NCBI GenBank assembly: GCA_002081555.1 | Contig: MZNV01001828.1 | Coordinates: 1-23,545, forward strand | Length of the DNA: 23,545 nt | Direction of reading: 5' to 3' | Source of the DNA: Protostelium mycophagum | Taxonomy: Eukaryota; Evosea; Variosea; Protosteliida; Protosteliaceae | In this document: positions 10,373-19,267 of the stretch, piece after piece | Layout of the letters: each line of letters starts with the position of its first letter | Position numbering within the stretch: position 1 is the first letter of the stretch | Translations under genes and position numbers: made by a program | The notes under the pieces: model-generated | What the model was told of the DNA's origin: nothing | The model's database searches: none | What the model saw: only the letters and a program-made list of their open reading frames with translations

Positions 10373-13300
10373 TCATGTTGTTTGTTCGTACAGCTCCCCA
10401 TAAAACTCAATCCCTGCATTTATTAACACTTCAAAGACAGAAGATCTACCTGATAAAGACAAAAAGTTGTGGTTTGAAGAGTTATGTCCCGTCTGAAGAA
10501 TCCTAAAGAATCTGAATGGCTTTGTGGCGGTGCCGATGTGCCACGTGTAAGAAGCGTAACTCGAGTCTAGAGATCGATCATCGCGATGTCTTGATAAGAC
10601 ATTCCATAATGTGCAGTCATCAGAGGCTTGTAGGACCCAGTTGCGCAGACTGTCTTGTCTTGAGTTTCCTCCGTGTCTGTCATTGTTCAGATCACCTCCA
10701 GAGAAAGACATAATCACTACCTCAAAGTGTAATGTGTTGGGAGAAGCGATCTCGAGTGACCAAGATCAACACAATACCATGATGAGGGTACATCATTTGT
10801 CCATACATCTTTAGGCTTCTTCAAATTTGCAATGTTGATCGCATCACCTAATGCGAATGTTAAAGAGTGACGGCTGTACCGTATTGTTATTGCTGTTGCA
10901 TTCCCTGCGGCTCTGCCGCAGCCATCATTCTGTTCGACAATATCTACAACACTTCATCTGTTGTGGCTCTTCCATATGAAACCCGAGAAATATGATATCA
11001 CCTTTATCCACACTAGAAGCAGTTATGACAACACCATTCTCCACGACACAAGGATTTCTCCATTTTGCGGATCTACCCTTGGTGCCTATATAAAACAACA
11101 CACCGTTGTCGTCCATATCACTCTTATACTCTAATTGTATGCCATAAGGTGCTCTCTTCTGAACTCTAATAACGATTAATCAACGCATGTGATATGTAGA
11201 TCATTCCTACAACCACAAACAAAATTGCAGACGGTTTATATTATATACATATATTCATTTTTTCCGATATAATTCTGTGCAAAAAATTGAAATATAAAAC
11301 AGCTATGCCGCAAAACAAATATTCAACACAACTCCACAAAGACATCAAGTCACAATAAAACAATCTCACCTCTTCAGATTAGATTGGGGAAGATCAGCAG
11401 CTTCGTGTTTTGCTATCCTCACCATGAGCGCTTCCATCAATAACGATTTCGGTAGTAACTCCTCTTGACTGGCTCGTTGTAGTTCGTCGAAATCCAAAAA
11501 TGGAAGTCTCACGCATTCGAATAAGTTCATGCGTACGTGGAAGGGAACAGGAATATTCTTCGAATTTTTTATCGTTATCTCCTTATCAAGTCAATATTTA
11601 TAATATTAAATATACGTGAAATATATATTTCAAAAATATATATAATTAATGTTGAATTTTGTCACCTGATGTGATTCTCTTTCCACTTGTTCAACATCAA
11701 ATTGTTCAGCGTTACTTAGGTAGCTCAAAACTGTATTAAATACCTGTACATAAATATCAATACACATGATGATATCACATCTATATGTGATATATCTCAT
11801 ATTCATATATGTATCATATATATCATATATATATCATATTTTTAAATCATTACCGAGCTCTCATTATGCACGGCGAGTGAGGTGTGGCTCAACAATTGGA
11901 GCGCGTATACATATGGGAGGAAATTCAGAAAGGAAGGGCCGTGGATGGTGAATAATGCGGAGAAGTTCTTTGCAAGAACTAAGATGCATCTCTCAATCAC
12001 TTCATCTGTGGAATGTCACATCACCATATGATGATCATATGAGGAAGGCATGCCTGCTTTATATTGAAGAGCCCTTCTTAGATTATCTAACACGTTATCT
12101 CTGTTTATATTTTTCAAGAGAAAAGTTGAAATTTGAGTCTTCAGATCGTCAATACCGAGAAAAACGGCCATCTTCAGTAACGCTATCGCATTCACCTTGG
12201 CTATTCAGATACTCAAAATTAAATGACATATTATATATAAATATATCAAGATATAAATGTTACCTCTCGTAGAGTGATAGTACCGTTGTAGATATATTCT
12301 AAAACAAGAGGAAATACATTCTCCGGGTCAGGGAAGCTCAGTTTAACCGTCTTTTTGACTGCATCCACTTCTTCCTCCTATAAATATTATTATATAAATC
12401 ACCACAAAGATATCAATTGTAAATTCTATATATTTAAGATATTAAACAAATAAAATGGATTACCATGTCACAGCTGGAGTTTGAGGAGTTGCTGTCGTTA
12501 TGTACAAGTGGTTTACTGCTTATGATATCATTCAACTCTTCCATATTAATCGGATCCACCTGTCATCATGTCATCATCACGAGATGAGCAAGAGTGAATG
12601 TCTGTACATGTATATAGTTGGCAGATGTTGTCGGGGTGACGGGGTGATTCGCCTTTATACTTTGGCTTCTTCTCTTCACCAGACTTTCTAATTTGGAATG
12701 GTCCGCTTGTAGAACGGGTGTCTTACGTAATGTCATGGAGAAATACTCAGAGCAGTGACTGAGGATGATCTGATATGATCAGGATCATGTGGAATGGACG
12801 TTAAAGGACACCTGGTGAACGTGGTAGCTGACTTTTTGGTGTACTAATATTAAATCTGAAAATATTCCCTCGCTGAGGTATTCACCAAAGCCATTAATGA
12901 ATAAGGGTTGCATTTGGTTATAATTAGATCGGGTGTTGTTTCTCTGTCGAAATTCATTTCGTTGTTATAGAGGTGGAAAGATGTGAAGTAATACCTGCGT
13001 AGGTGGTGATGAGGGCTTGTTGTTGCTTCCATAAGATGGTACAGTTGTTGCAGTAGATGTTACATCAGATGGTGGGGTATCGTTGATTTTATTGTCTGTA
13101 TTATTCATATGTGCATATGGTAACAATCCTAATTGTACCGATCTGGAAATCAGAACGACATTTAATGTATTCCTTCTCACCTTCTTGATCCCACAGAAAA
13201 TCTCGGTGCAGAAGAGGGAGAAGAAGGATGTATGTTTGTCGTACTACTGGAAGGTGGTGAGACAGATTGTGTGCCGCTCCTTGCCGCGAGGTATGGCTTC

Positions 13301-13715
13301 ATGGGTTGTATCCAAACTGATTGTAATTGAGAACGCAACAAATAAAAAAATCATCAACCTGGTGTTGAGAGTTTGGTGCCAACATTGTTCTGTGTTGTAT
13401 TCACAGAAGAACCATCCGAATTACCACTTGGTTCTGAATCTGAACGACTTTCTGGATCTGAAGAAGTGGACACCAAAGATATCGGTCGCGATATGTTCTA
13501 CCGTGTATCAGCTAAATCAATCGATTCCTGTTCGGCAGTCGTTTCATTTTCTTTACCTCGCCGGTCAGTGGTTCCCATGCTGCTTCGACTGATGTCGGGC
13601 GTGATGCAGTCGCCGTGTCGGTGTTGTCCACATCGAGGGTGAAGATCGTGTTGGTAGTTCTTGATACTGGTGGCTCTCTCACATCAGTCTCTTCTGAGGG
13701 GCTCAGAGAGCTCAT
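10373..13715 (-). CDS. BTB-BACK protein with C-terminal F5/8-type-C-like domain, 718 aa, 16 exons
   Basis: Exons from the 5' end: 13715-13557, 13497-13359, 13316-13181, 13142-12995, 12943-12812, 12769-12680, 12559-12464, 12377-12264, 12195-12054, 12005-11854, 11743-11666, 11581-11370, 11165-11002, 10847-10721, 10676-10450, 10413-10373. Residues 1 to about 200 are Ser/Thr/Pro-rich. The BTB domain follows (GIFSDLILVHQKVSYHVHQ, ILSHCSEYF), interrupted by an acidic insert, and runs to VLEYIYNGTITLRE. Next is BACK (LGIDDLKTQISTFLL, ADEVIERCILVLAKNF). The C-terminus is a discoidin/galactose-binding-like module: NGVLFYIGTKG, SSWYCVDLG, PTHYTLR, LRNWVLQAS, FRFFRILQTG and LSGIEFYGELY. Proteins with BTB-BACK are usually Cullin-3 substrate adaptors, so this is probably a ubiquitin-ligase adaptor whose last domain recruits substrate (inference). 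Intron 12006-12053 has a GC donor. Intron 10848-11001 holds a perfect GC-rich palindrome. Confidence 0.88.
10905..10921. repeat. GC-rich intronic palindrome, perfect copy
   Basis: CTGCGGC-TCT-GCCGCAG: perfect 7-bp arms identical to the copy at 3654-3670 with a different loop, in BTB-gene intron 10848-11001. Confidence 0.85.
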
Positions 13716-13806
13716 GTCATTCGTTGTGGTTTTGTGTTGACAAAAAATTCGATCTGGATTTCACATATCACATCACCCCAGATCGGCAATCAATCAACAA
13801 TCAATA
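13716..13806. promoter_or_regulatory. Divergent promoter of BTB gene and FAM50/XAP5
   Basis: Only 91 bp separate the two start codons, so this must serve both directions. It contains an inverted repeat, CGATCTGG at 13750-13757 and CCAGATCG at 13778-13785, centred between the genes. No TATA box is obvious. Regulatory role is inferred. Confidence 0.4.
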
Positions 13807-14807
13807 ATGGAGGAGGTGAGCCCTCAGAGATGAATTCCAAGGTATAGAAAGGTGATCTGATGTTAGGCAGTCGAAATCAGACCCACGACCAATCATGAAT
13901 TTCGATGAGAGGTTTGCAACTCTGCAGGACAAGAGCGAGGAAAAGTTAAGAGCAGAAACATATGGATTGGTATCTCTCGAAGATTTCCAAAAGAAGAAGG
14001 AGATGTTGGCAGTCGAAGAGGCTCTTAAAGCAAAGAAAGAGAAGGAAGAAAGGTGGTGAAATAATGATCCATGAATGATGACAGAAGCAGATTGAGACTA
14101 GCAGCAAAAAATAAGAAGCTACAGAGGAGTAAATTATCATTTGGAGATGAAGAAGGTTCTGAGGAGGAGGTGGACATTGAAACAGAAACAAAAAAGAGAA
14201 GGATGTTCAAAAATCCAGAAGCAGAGACAGATTTCCTCCCTGATAAAGAGAGAGAAGAGAGGGAGAAGAAGGACAGGGAGGAGCTCGCTGCATTATGGAA
14301 GGCAGAGCAGGAGAAGTTAAAGAGTATGTAGACATGATCAGTTCCATCAACTCATATAACAAGATGAGGATCTTGATATCGATTTTGTACACTGGGATGG
14401 AAATGGAGAGCAGCACCATTCAATTGTAAAGAAGGGCTGGGCAATATCTAAATTCTTAGAGAAGGTAGTTTCGCACAGCTGTCATGAAATATAAACGAAG
14501 ACAGGCGCGAACGGATGTGAAGGAACTACGTGGAGTGACTTCAGATGCCTTGATGCTGGTGAAAGATGACTACATCTTACCACACCACCTCACTTTCCAT
14601 GATTTGATGGTGGTCAACAACAAGATCGACAATAGTCCGGTGTTCAACTTCAAGAGACCAGCGGCAACAAGCGGATCACATAAAGAGGACAAGAGGACAT
14701 GGCGTATTGTGGAGAGGAGATGGTACGACAGAAACAACCACATTTACCCTGCTAATCGCTGGATCATTTTCGATCCAGCAAACAAATCAAAATACACCAT
14801 TCATTAA
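13807..14807 (+). CDS. FAM50: FAM50/XAP5 family nuclear protein, 277 aa, 5 exons
   Basis: Exons: 13807-13815, 13871-14052, 14085-14323, 14364-14464, 14505-14807. FAM50/XAP5 proteins are nuclear and associate with spliceosome complexes. The body aligns by eye with human FAM50A: FDERFATLQDKSEEKLRAET, TYGLVSLEDFQKKKEML, KNPEAETDFLPDKEREE, LDIDFVHWDGNGEQHHS, DDYILPHHLTFHDLMV, SPVFNFKR, then RRWYDRNNHIYPANRW and the end KYTIH. It is shorter than the human protein (339 aa) because the N-terminal helical stretch before the FDERF region is nearly absent. The first coding exon is only nine bases (MEE); translation could instead start at 13896, since both are in frame. The second intron is 32 bp. The stop TAA lies inside ATTAAA, a known variant poly(A) signal. 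Confidence 0.93.
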
Positions 14808-14926
14808 ATGTCCATGTTAATACATTATGTTAATAATGCCACATCGACAAGCTTCATCTTTGACTAAAAAGATCGGTTGAACTACTTAGGAGTTTTAAGA
14901 GGAAGAGCTGCTCATGTTTTTTATTT
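14808..14926. other. Convergent intergenic region between FAM50 and the dioxygenase
   Basis: I see no gene in these 119 bp. They must contain both 3' ends. On the minus strand the dioxygenase stop TAA is embedded in AATAAAAATAAA, two poly(A)-like hexamers in a row. Confidence 0.5.
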
Positions 14927-16111
14927 TTATTCCTTGGGTGCTCGGTGTTGTTGAGAAGGGGCACTCATGAGGACGATATCTCTCACTCCTCTAGCTTCTC
15001 CTTCTTTGCAAAGAATGTTTGTCCCATAATGGTAGAAAGCCCTGTCGTTCAAATACATCCCTTCTCCCTCTTCCAAAGTATGTCTATATATGATCTGTGC
15101 GTATTGGTGATGATGTGATTTCCATCTTACTCACATTATTCTCATCATTAATGTCCTGAATGATCTGTGTCTCACCACCTGTTATGTTGTGCCTGTTCAA
15201 CACCAACAGACAATTGTGGTCGTTACCGTCCTGGTCGTTGTTCATCATCAAAATCTCATGTACATTGATCTATATTTACCTGGTGAAATCCTAATACTAA
15301 TCAGAATAACATCATCATCTTTTCGTGGACATGAATTGAATGGCAGCTCCACAAAAGTGATCAACACCTTGTGGATGGATGATGTTGTTGTGGCAAAGCC
15401 ACGCCATTCTTTTAGTCTGCAGTAGAACTGCGATAATTCATATAGCCAGGTTTTTAGACGCTGAGTTGTGAACGCGGTTCGTGATCCACTGCACATAAAT
15501 GGACATGTGCAATTTGATTACCTTCTACCGCGACGACGCCAGGACGATCGGGAAGACAGTCAACTCTCTGCAATTGAAACAAGATCATGTCCTCCGGTGA
15601 CATTTTGAAAAAGTTTGCATAGTCCAGAATCAATCTGTTGAAATCTTCCCTCTGAAGGAGCTCAGGATCAACAGGCGGGTAGGTTCTCTTCATATCTCCA
15701 TGTGCTGGGTTATAAGCGGCGGATTGTTGTAATCCTATCCCTACGTTAAAAAAGTACCTCTCAAACTTCCCCACCTCTATGTTCTAACGTGATAACTCTA
15801 TCTTGGTCGAAACCTTGCGACTTTAACTCGACTCTATGCCAAGATATCGCCTTATACCGGTAGCCTACAATCATCAATCACCTGCCAACATCAAGAACAT
15901 CACCTGCTTCGACATATGGATCTTTCTCTAATTTGTCAAAATGACTGATCCATACAGCCCTATCTATATAGTCAAAGGTCTTCGTCTCAAAAGAGAAGCG
16001 AGATAGAATCTGTCTACGTCAAACAATGTCAGAATGCTTCGTTACCTCTCTCGACTCCTTGCTCGCTGTTGTCGGTTCAGAAACTAAACGAATTGAAATC
16101 CCTTGTGTCAT
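14927..16111 (-). CDS. 2OG-Fe(II) dioxygenase, isoleucine-dioxygenase-like family, 260 aa, 7 exons
   Basis: Exons from the 5' end: 16111-16046, 16009-15904, 15864-15814, 15776-15522, 15408-15368, 15230-15135, 15094-14927. Landmarks are VEAGYRYKAISWHRVE, QQSAAYNPAHGDMKRTYPP, ILFQLQRVDCLPDRPGVVAV, IHKDGNDHNCLLVLNRHNIT, GGETQI, and the end LNDRAFYHYGTNI followed by GEARGVRDIVLMSA. This matches the 2OG-Fe dioxygenase family that includes bacterial L-isoleucine-4-dioxygenase (Pfam 2OG-Fe_Oxy_2). HKD would supply the first His and Asp iron ligands, the later His in FYHYG the third, and the Arg of RGVRD would bind 2-oxoglutarate (assignments inferred). The substrate is probably a free amino acid, but this is not shown. 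Weakest junction: exon 5, reached through a TAAAAG acceptor and including a GTGGC-AAA-GCCAC palindrome; its twelve residues before IHKDG look extra for the family. The stop sits inside a poly(A) signal. Confidence 0.85.
15390..15402. repeat. Palindrome GTGGC-AAA-GCCAC at the dioxygenase exon 5
   Basis: Perfect 5-bp arms and an AAA loop. Relative to the perfect copies, the CG pairs are TG/CA, as expected from CpG decay. In the model it falls in exon 5, which makes that exon suspect. Confidence 0.6.
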
Positions 16112-16192
16112 CTTCTATAATACAACCACGATGGAAAAGTGGTTCTCTTTTTTCACGGAAAAATAGAAAATACACTTCCGAACGCACCATCT

Positions 16193-16684
16193 CTACAACT
16201 CAACACCCTCTAAACACTTGCTTCCTGTGATCTGTTTGTAAATTCTCTTCAAAACCTTTGTCCGCTTTTGTGTGCTCAGATAATGCTCTGTACAGACAGA
16301 GAGGAAATTACTGTCCATAAATAATAATAGCCTTTCCACACAGCAGCATGGCTAACAGGGGTATGTGTTGTGTTTCTGTTTGTGTCTGCTTAGAACATGC
16401 TTTGTACACGCTAAACCTGTACCCTTTTCCTGGAACAGTTGTATGTAATTGAATTTATGGTAAAGAGGAATGAGGCAGCGATGCTCTTGCCCAATAACTC
16501 AAAGTGTATTCTCTGGAGATATAATCTCAGGTTTTGCGCTGTCCACAAAGCGGATTTTAATTTTTGAAATTAAATGAAGAATTTCAAGCACTCCCAATAT
16601 GTGCCTTCCAATTGACTTGTACACCAACAGTTGTTCAACACCTTCTTTCTGCAAACATTCTTCAATCTGCTTTTCACATACCAT
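16193..16684 (-). CDS. Small hypothetical protein, 107 aa, 3 exons
   Basis: Proposed exons from the 5' end: 16684-16642, 16538-16417, 16351-16193. Introns are 103 and 65 bp with GT-AG ends, and the phases (1 and 0) close exactly. The protein begins MVCEKQIEECLQKEAQNLRL, continues YLQRIHFELLGKSIAASFLF and NSITYNCSRKRVQ, then VERLLLFMDSNFLSVCTEHY and STQKRTKVLKRIYKQITGSK before a TAG. It looks helical and basic at the end. I do not recognise it. It sits between two genes on the same strand, 67 bp after the membrane-protein stop and 81 bp before the dioxygenase start, spacing that suits this genome. An alternative single-exon frame (16726-16499) overlaps the first exon but has no ATG near its start. 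Upstream codons are open, so the start could lie further out. Confidence 0.5.
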
Positions 16685-16751
16685 AAAATTCCATTTAGAT
16701 CTTTCTAAATAAAATGAATAATCCAAGACTGAGCCTCACTACTAAAATAAT

Positions 16752-17690
16752 CTATTCGATATCGTTCTCTGAAGGTTGGTTCTTTGGCTTCGCTCTCTCC
16801 TCCATATATCTCTGTTGTTCTAATATTCTCTGTTCTGGTGTTAAGTTTCTCCTGATCTCCACGTAACCACGATGACTCCCGCCCGTGCGGTCTCTGTTTA
16901 TTTGACAACAGAGACAGCAGGACAACAATGCACAGAGAGGGACAGTGCACAATAGAAATACGTATATTCCGATCATCTTGTCGTTCATCTCTGTCTTACT
17001 GCACGGACCGCCCACATCCCAGCTGATTAAAAGATTAATTAAGATTAAAATTAAGATGAATTAAGATGAATTAAGATGAATGAGAGGAATCGCCCACTTG
17101 ATTGCGAATGTGACATTTTCCAGAGAGCTGACTCCCGTTGGTACGACTTTGAAATACAAATTGCCTTTGCAACTTGATTGAGACACATCTGTTTTGATTA
17201 AAAGACAAATTAACAACATTCGCACCAAATGGAAGGCTGATATGTTTCGATGTTCCAGAGTATGACCAACTTGAGGTTGGTATCTGTTGCTTTTAGACGA
17301 TGTCAATCTTCGAAATCGCACCACTCCTCCTTCTGAGTAATAAATCCCGATTCTGGTGTAGGGTGGTTTCACCCAGAGAAGAGAGGCAGAGACTCTTTTG
17401 GCCGGTGTGTGATACAAAGGGTTATGTGATTCAGCGTAGGATGTGGTGGAATCTGAAAGAATTAAGACAAATCGGAGAGTAGTTGGAATACTTGAGATTG
17501 TCGTGGTTCCACGAGGGAGTTTCATGCCTTCGTAAACGTTGTTTGATGTTGAGATATCAATCTGCATCCATTAGATGGACTAAAAAAATGTATATCCCAC
17601 ATTAATCAAGATGAGTGGAACCACCACCATCACTATTGAAAACAATATTAACACTACAATCAGTGTTTTAGAACAACGACTGAGTTTCAT
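16752..17690 (-). CDS. Two-pass membrane protein with extracytoplasmic domain, 248 aa, 4 exons
   Basis: Exons from the 5' end: 17690-17601, 17561-17267, 17188-17098, 17022-16752. The N-terminus MKLSRCSKTLIVVLILFSIV plus MVVVPLILIN is a signal peptide or signal anchor. About 140 residues follow with beta-sheet character and N-glycosylation sequons (HRNISA-type sites depend on splicing; LENVTFAIN is firm), then WDVGGPCSKTEMN and a second membrane span (IGIYVFLLCTVPLCALLSC) ending in a Cys cluster (CCLCC) that may be palmitoylated. The tail is polar, with a Gln/Glu-rich helix. The second intron (17189-17266) was chosen because it yields a Cys-bearing sheet segment CKGNLYFKVVPTG; reading through without it is also open. 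A further 39-bp in-frame intron near 17435-17475 is possible. Intron 17023-17097 holds a 10-bp tandem repeat. I do not recognise the family; a plasma-membrane or endomembrane protein is likely. Confidence 0.7.
17051..17084. repeat. 10-bp tandem repeat inside an intron
   Basis: At least three exact head-to-tail copies of TTAAGATGAA, with a degenerate copy on each side (AAGATTAAAA upstream, TGAGAGG downstream). They lie within intron 17023-17097 of the membrane-protein gene and probably arose by slippage. Confidence 0.8.
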
Positions 17691-17778
17691 TGTTTGTTGC
17701 TGATTCTGAGGATGTCGAAAAAATCACAACGAGAATTCGTTTTCAGGAGGTCACGTGACCCTCCAGAAAAAGTGGACG
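17691..17778. promoter_or_regulatory. Divergent promoter with perfect E-box palindrome
   Basis: The 88 bp between the membrane-protein start (-) and the biotin-ligase start (+) contain the perfect 12-bp palindrome GGTCACGTGACC at 17749-17760. Its core CACGTG is the class B E-box bound by bHLH dimers. An out-of-frame ATG at 17713 precedes the ligase start. The assignment rests on symmetry and position only. Confidence 0.5.
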
Positions 17779-19000
17779 GAGATGACAAGATCAGCGTTTC
17801 AGAAGAACATCAACATGTCCAGGATACATCTCAGCAATAATTTCCTCGTTGATAACTCTTTTCAATTTCAGCAGTTTCAAGATGCCTTGAAGACCTCCCA
17901 TCTTGGTCGTAATTTGATTTATAAACAATCAACCACTTCCACAATGGACATCGCTTTGAAAGTATGGAGATCTATTACTCCTTCCTTAACAGTTCTGAAA
18001 GGAGCACCACATGGCACTGTCATATTGGCTGAGGAGCAGACGAAAGGGAAGGCGAGAAAAGACTTTAGAAGTTGGATAAGCCCACCAGCTGGAAACCTCT
18101 ATCTCACTGTCATCTTGAGATCACCAGAGATCATGGCATTGACTGCCGTACATTTTGCTGCGCCTACTTCGGTGTGCTTCGCTTGTAAAGACATTGGTAC
18201 GTCGTGATGATTCGGAGGAGCACCACATTCACGATTCACAGGGGTCGATGCCAAAGTAAAATGGCCAAATGATGTCTGGGCTTCAAATAAAAAGTTGAGC
18301 GGCATGATACAACCAGTAGAATATCAACAAGATGAAGACAGTCCCTATTATGGTTCTTACTTCAGTATGTTAGGTGAGTATTGTTAGCCATTCATCATTT
18401 GTTTCAGTACAAAGAAGAGGTCTGAAATTCCATCAACAGGGATCGGAATCAATGTGAATCAGAAAATGTCTACACACCCCGATTCATACCTCGCAAACAA
18501 TGCGACGAGCATCAGTGACCTCTTAGGGAAGCAGATCAACCGCGAGGTGACCATCTTTATTTCAATCCTAAAAAGAAATAAAACTCACAGAACTAGACAT
18601 TTCTCGCCAACTTTCTGAACCATCTCGAGAAGCTCATCTCTCTTGAAAAAGAAAAGATAATGCAAATATATAGAACTGTGGATCTGCTGACTGGAAGGAA
18701 TGTCATCATCAAACCAAAAGGTCTGGAAGAGAGTGAAGCCTATGACGCTTTTGTCCAAGAGGTCCGTAATCTTTTCTTCTATATAAATAAAATGAATTTA
18801 ATTTGACCAAACTGTTTCGTTTGTCTCACGTTAAGATCACGGTAATAACCGTGTTTCTTTCCGTCTTTCTGAGGGATATTAAATAAAAATATGGCTGAGT
18901 AGATCAGGTGACAGAAAGTGGGCAACTGAAGGTGATCGTGGATGGGAAAGAGAGGATATTGTTGAATGAAGAAGTTGGTGAGATCCGACCCAAGCTGTGA
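17779..19000 (+). CDS. HLCS: Biotin--protein ligase (holocarboxylase synthetase), 304 aa, 5 exons
   Basis: Exons: 17779-18196, 18242-18373, 18440-18546, 18597-18761, 18908-19000. The enzyme forms biotinyl-5'-AMP and transfers biotin to a lysine of carboxylases. Seen in order: STTSTMDIA, GTVILAEEQTKGKARKDF, SWISPPAGNLYLTVIL, VKWPNDVWASNKKLSGM with the conserved Lys, GIGINVNQ, and a C-terminal SH3-like cap ending VTESGQLKVIVDGKERILL and EEVGEIRPKL. The protein is BirA-core sized, without the long N-terminal extension of animal holocarboxylase synthetase. The loop normally reading GRGRxG reads GKARKDF, so its second glycine is Ala; this may affect release of the adenylate. The start is the first in-frame ATG; MSRIH at 17815 is an alternative, and the first 30 residues could be an organelle presequence. 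The stop is fused to a poly(A) signal (TGAATAAA). Intron 18762-18907 carries a CACGGT-AATA-ACCGTG palindrome. Confidence 0.92.
18838..18853. repeat. Intronic palindrome CACGGT-AATA-ACCGTG
   Basis: Perfect 6-bp arms around 4 bp in biotin-ligase intron 18762-18907. It is a different sequence from the GCGGC family but in the same kind of place. Confidence 0.6.
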
Positions 19001-19267
19001 ATAAAGACATGGACATCCCTCATCAGCATGAGAAATGTCACAAATTTACAAGCGTAATTTAAATTTTAAAATCCTTCCGCCCGCCTTTTCCACAAATAGA
19101 AGGCCTGAAGGACCCTGAGCTGCACAGAGTAACACTTGAAGAATTCTCAGCATTTCAGTTTCGTGTCTCAATTTGGATGATACAGACTCCCGGTCCTCTT
19201 CATTTTGACGAGTCGTTCAATTGACAACACCACTTTGTTCACATTCACACTATTTTCGAATTCTACC
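19001..19267 (+). other. Intergenic region, presumed U-box gene promoter
   Basis: This 267-bp stretch holds the poly(A) signal of the biotin-ligase gene at its left edge and probably the promoter of the U-box gene. A frame open from 19102 to a TGA at 19222-19224 reads LKDPELHRVTLEEFSAFQ and on; it lacks an early ATG and an obvious partner exon. It may be an unrecognised 5' exon, but 40 codons is within chance. Confidence 0.35.

Noticed and set aside
13083-13592. 169-codon plus-strand open frame
   Set aside because: It runs across exons and introns of the minus-strand BTB gene, has no recognisable domain, and the opposing model closes in phase throughout.
16348-16600. Plus-strand mini-gene starting MANR with a GTATGT intron
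   Set aside because: The first intron is tidy, but later joins need weak donors and the product has no recognisable feature; the minus-strand three-exon model closes better.
19102-19224. 40-codon open frame LKDPELHRVTLEEFSAFQ and on
   Set aside because: It lacks an ATG near its start and a partner exon in phase; kept only as a note in the intergenic entry.
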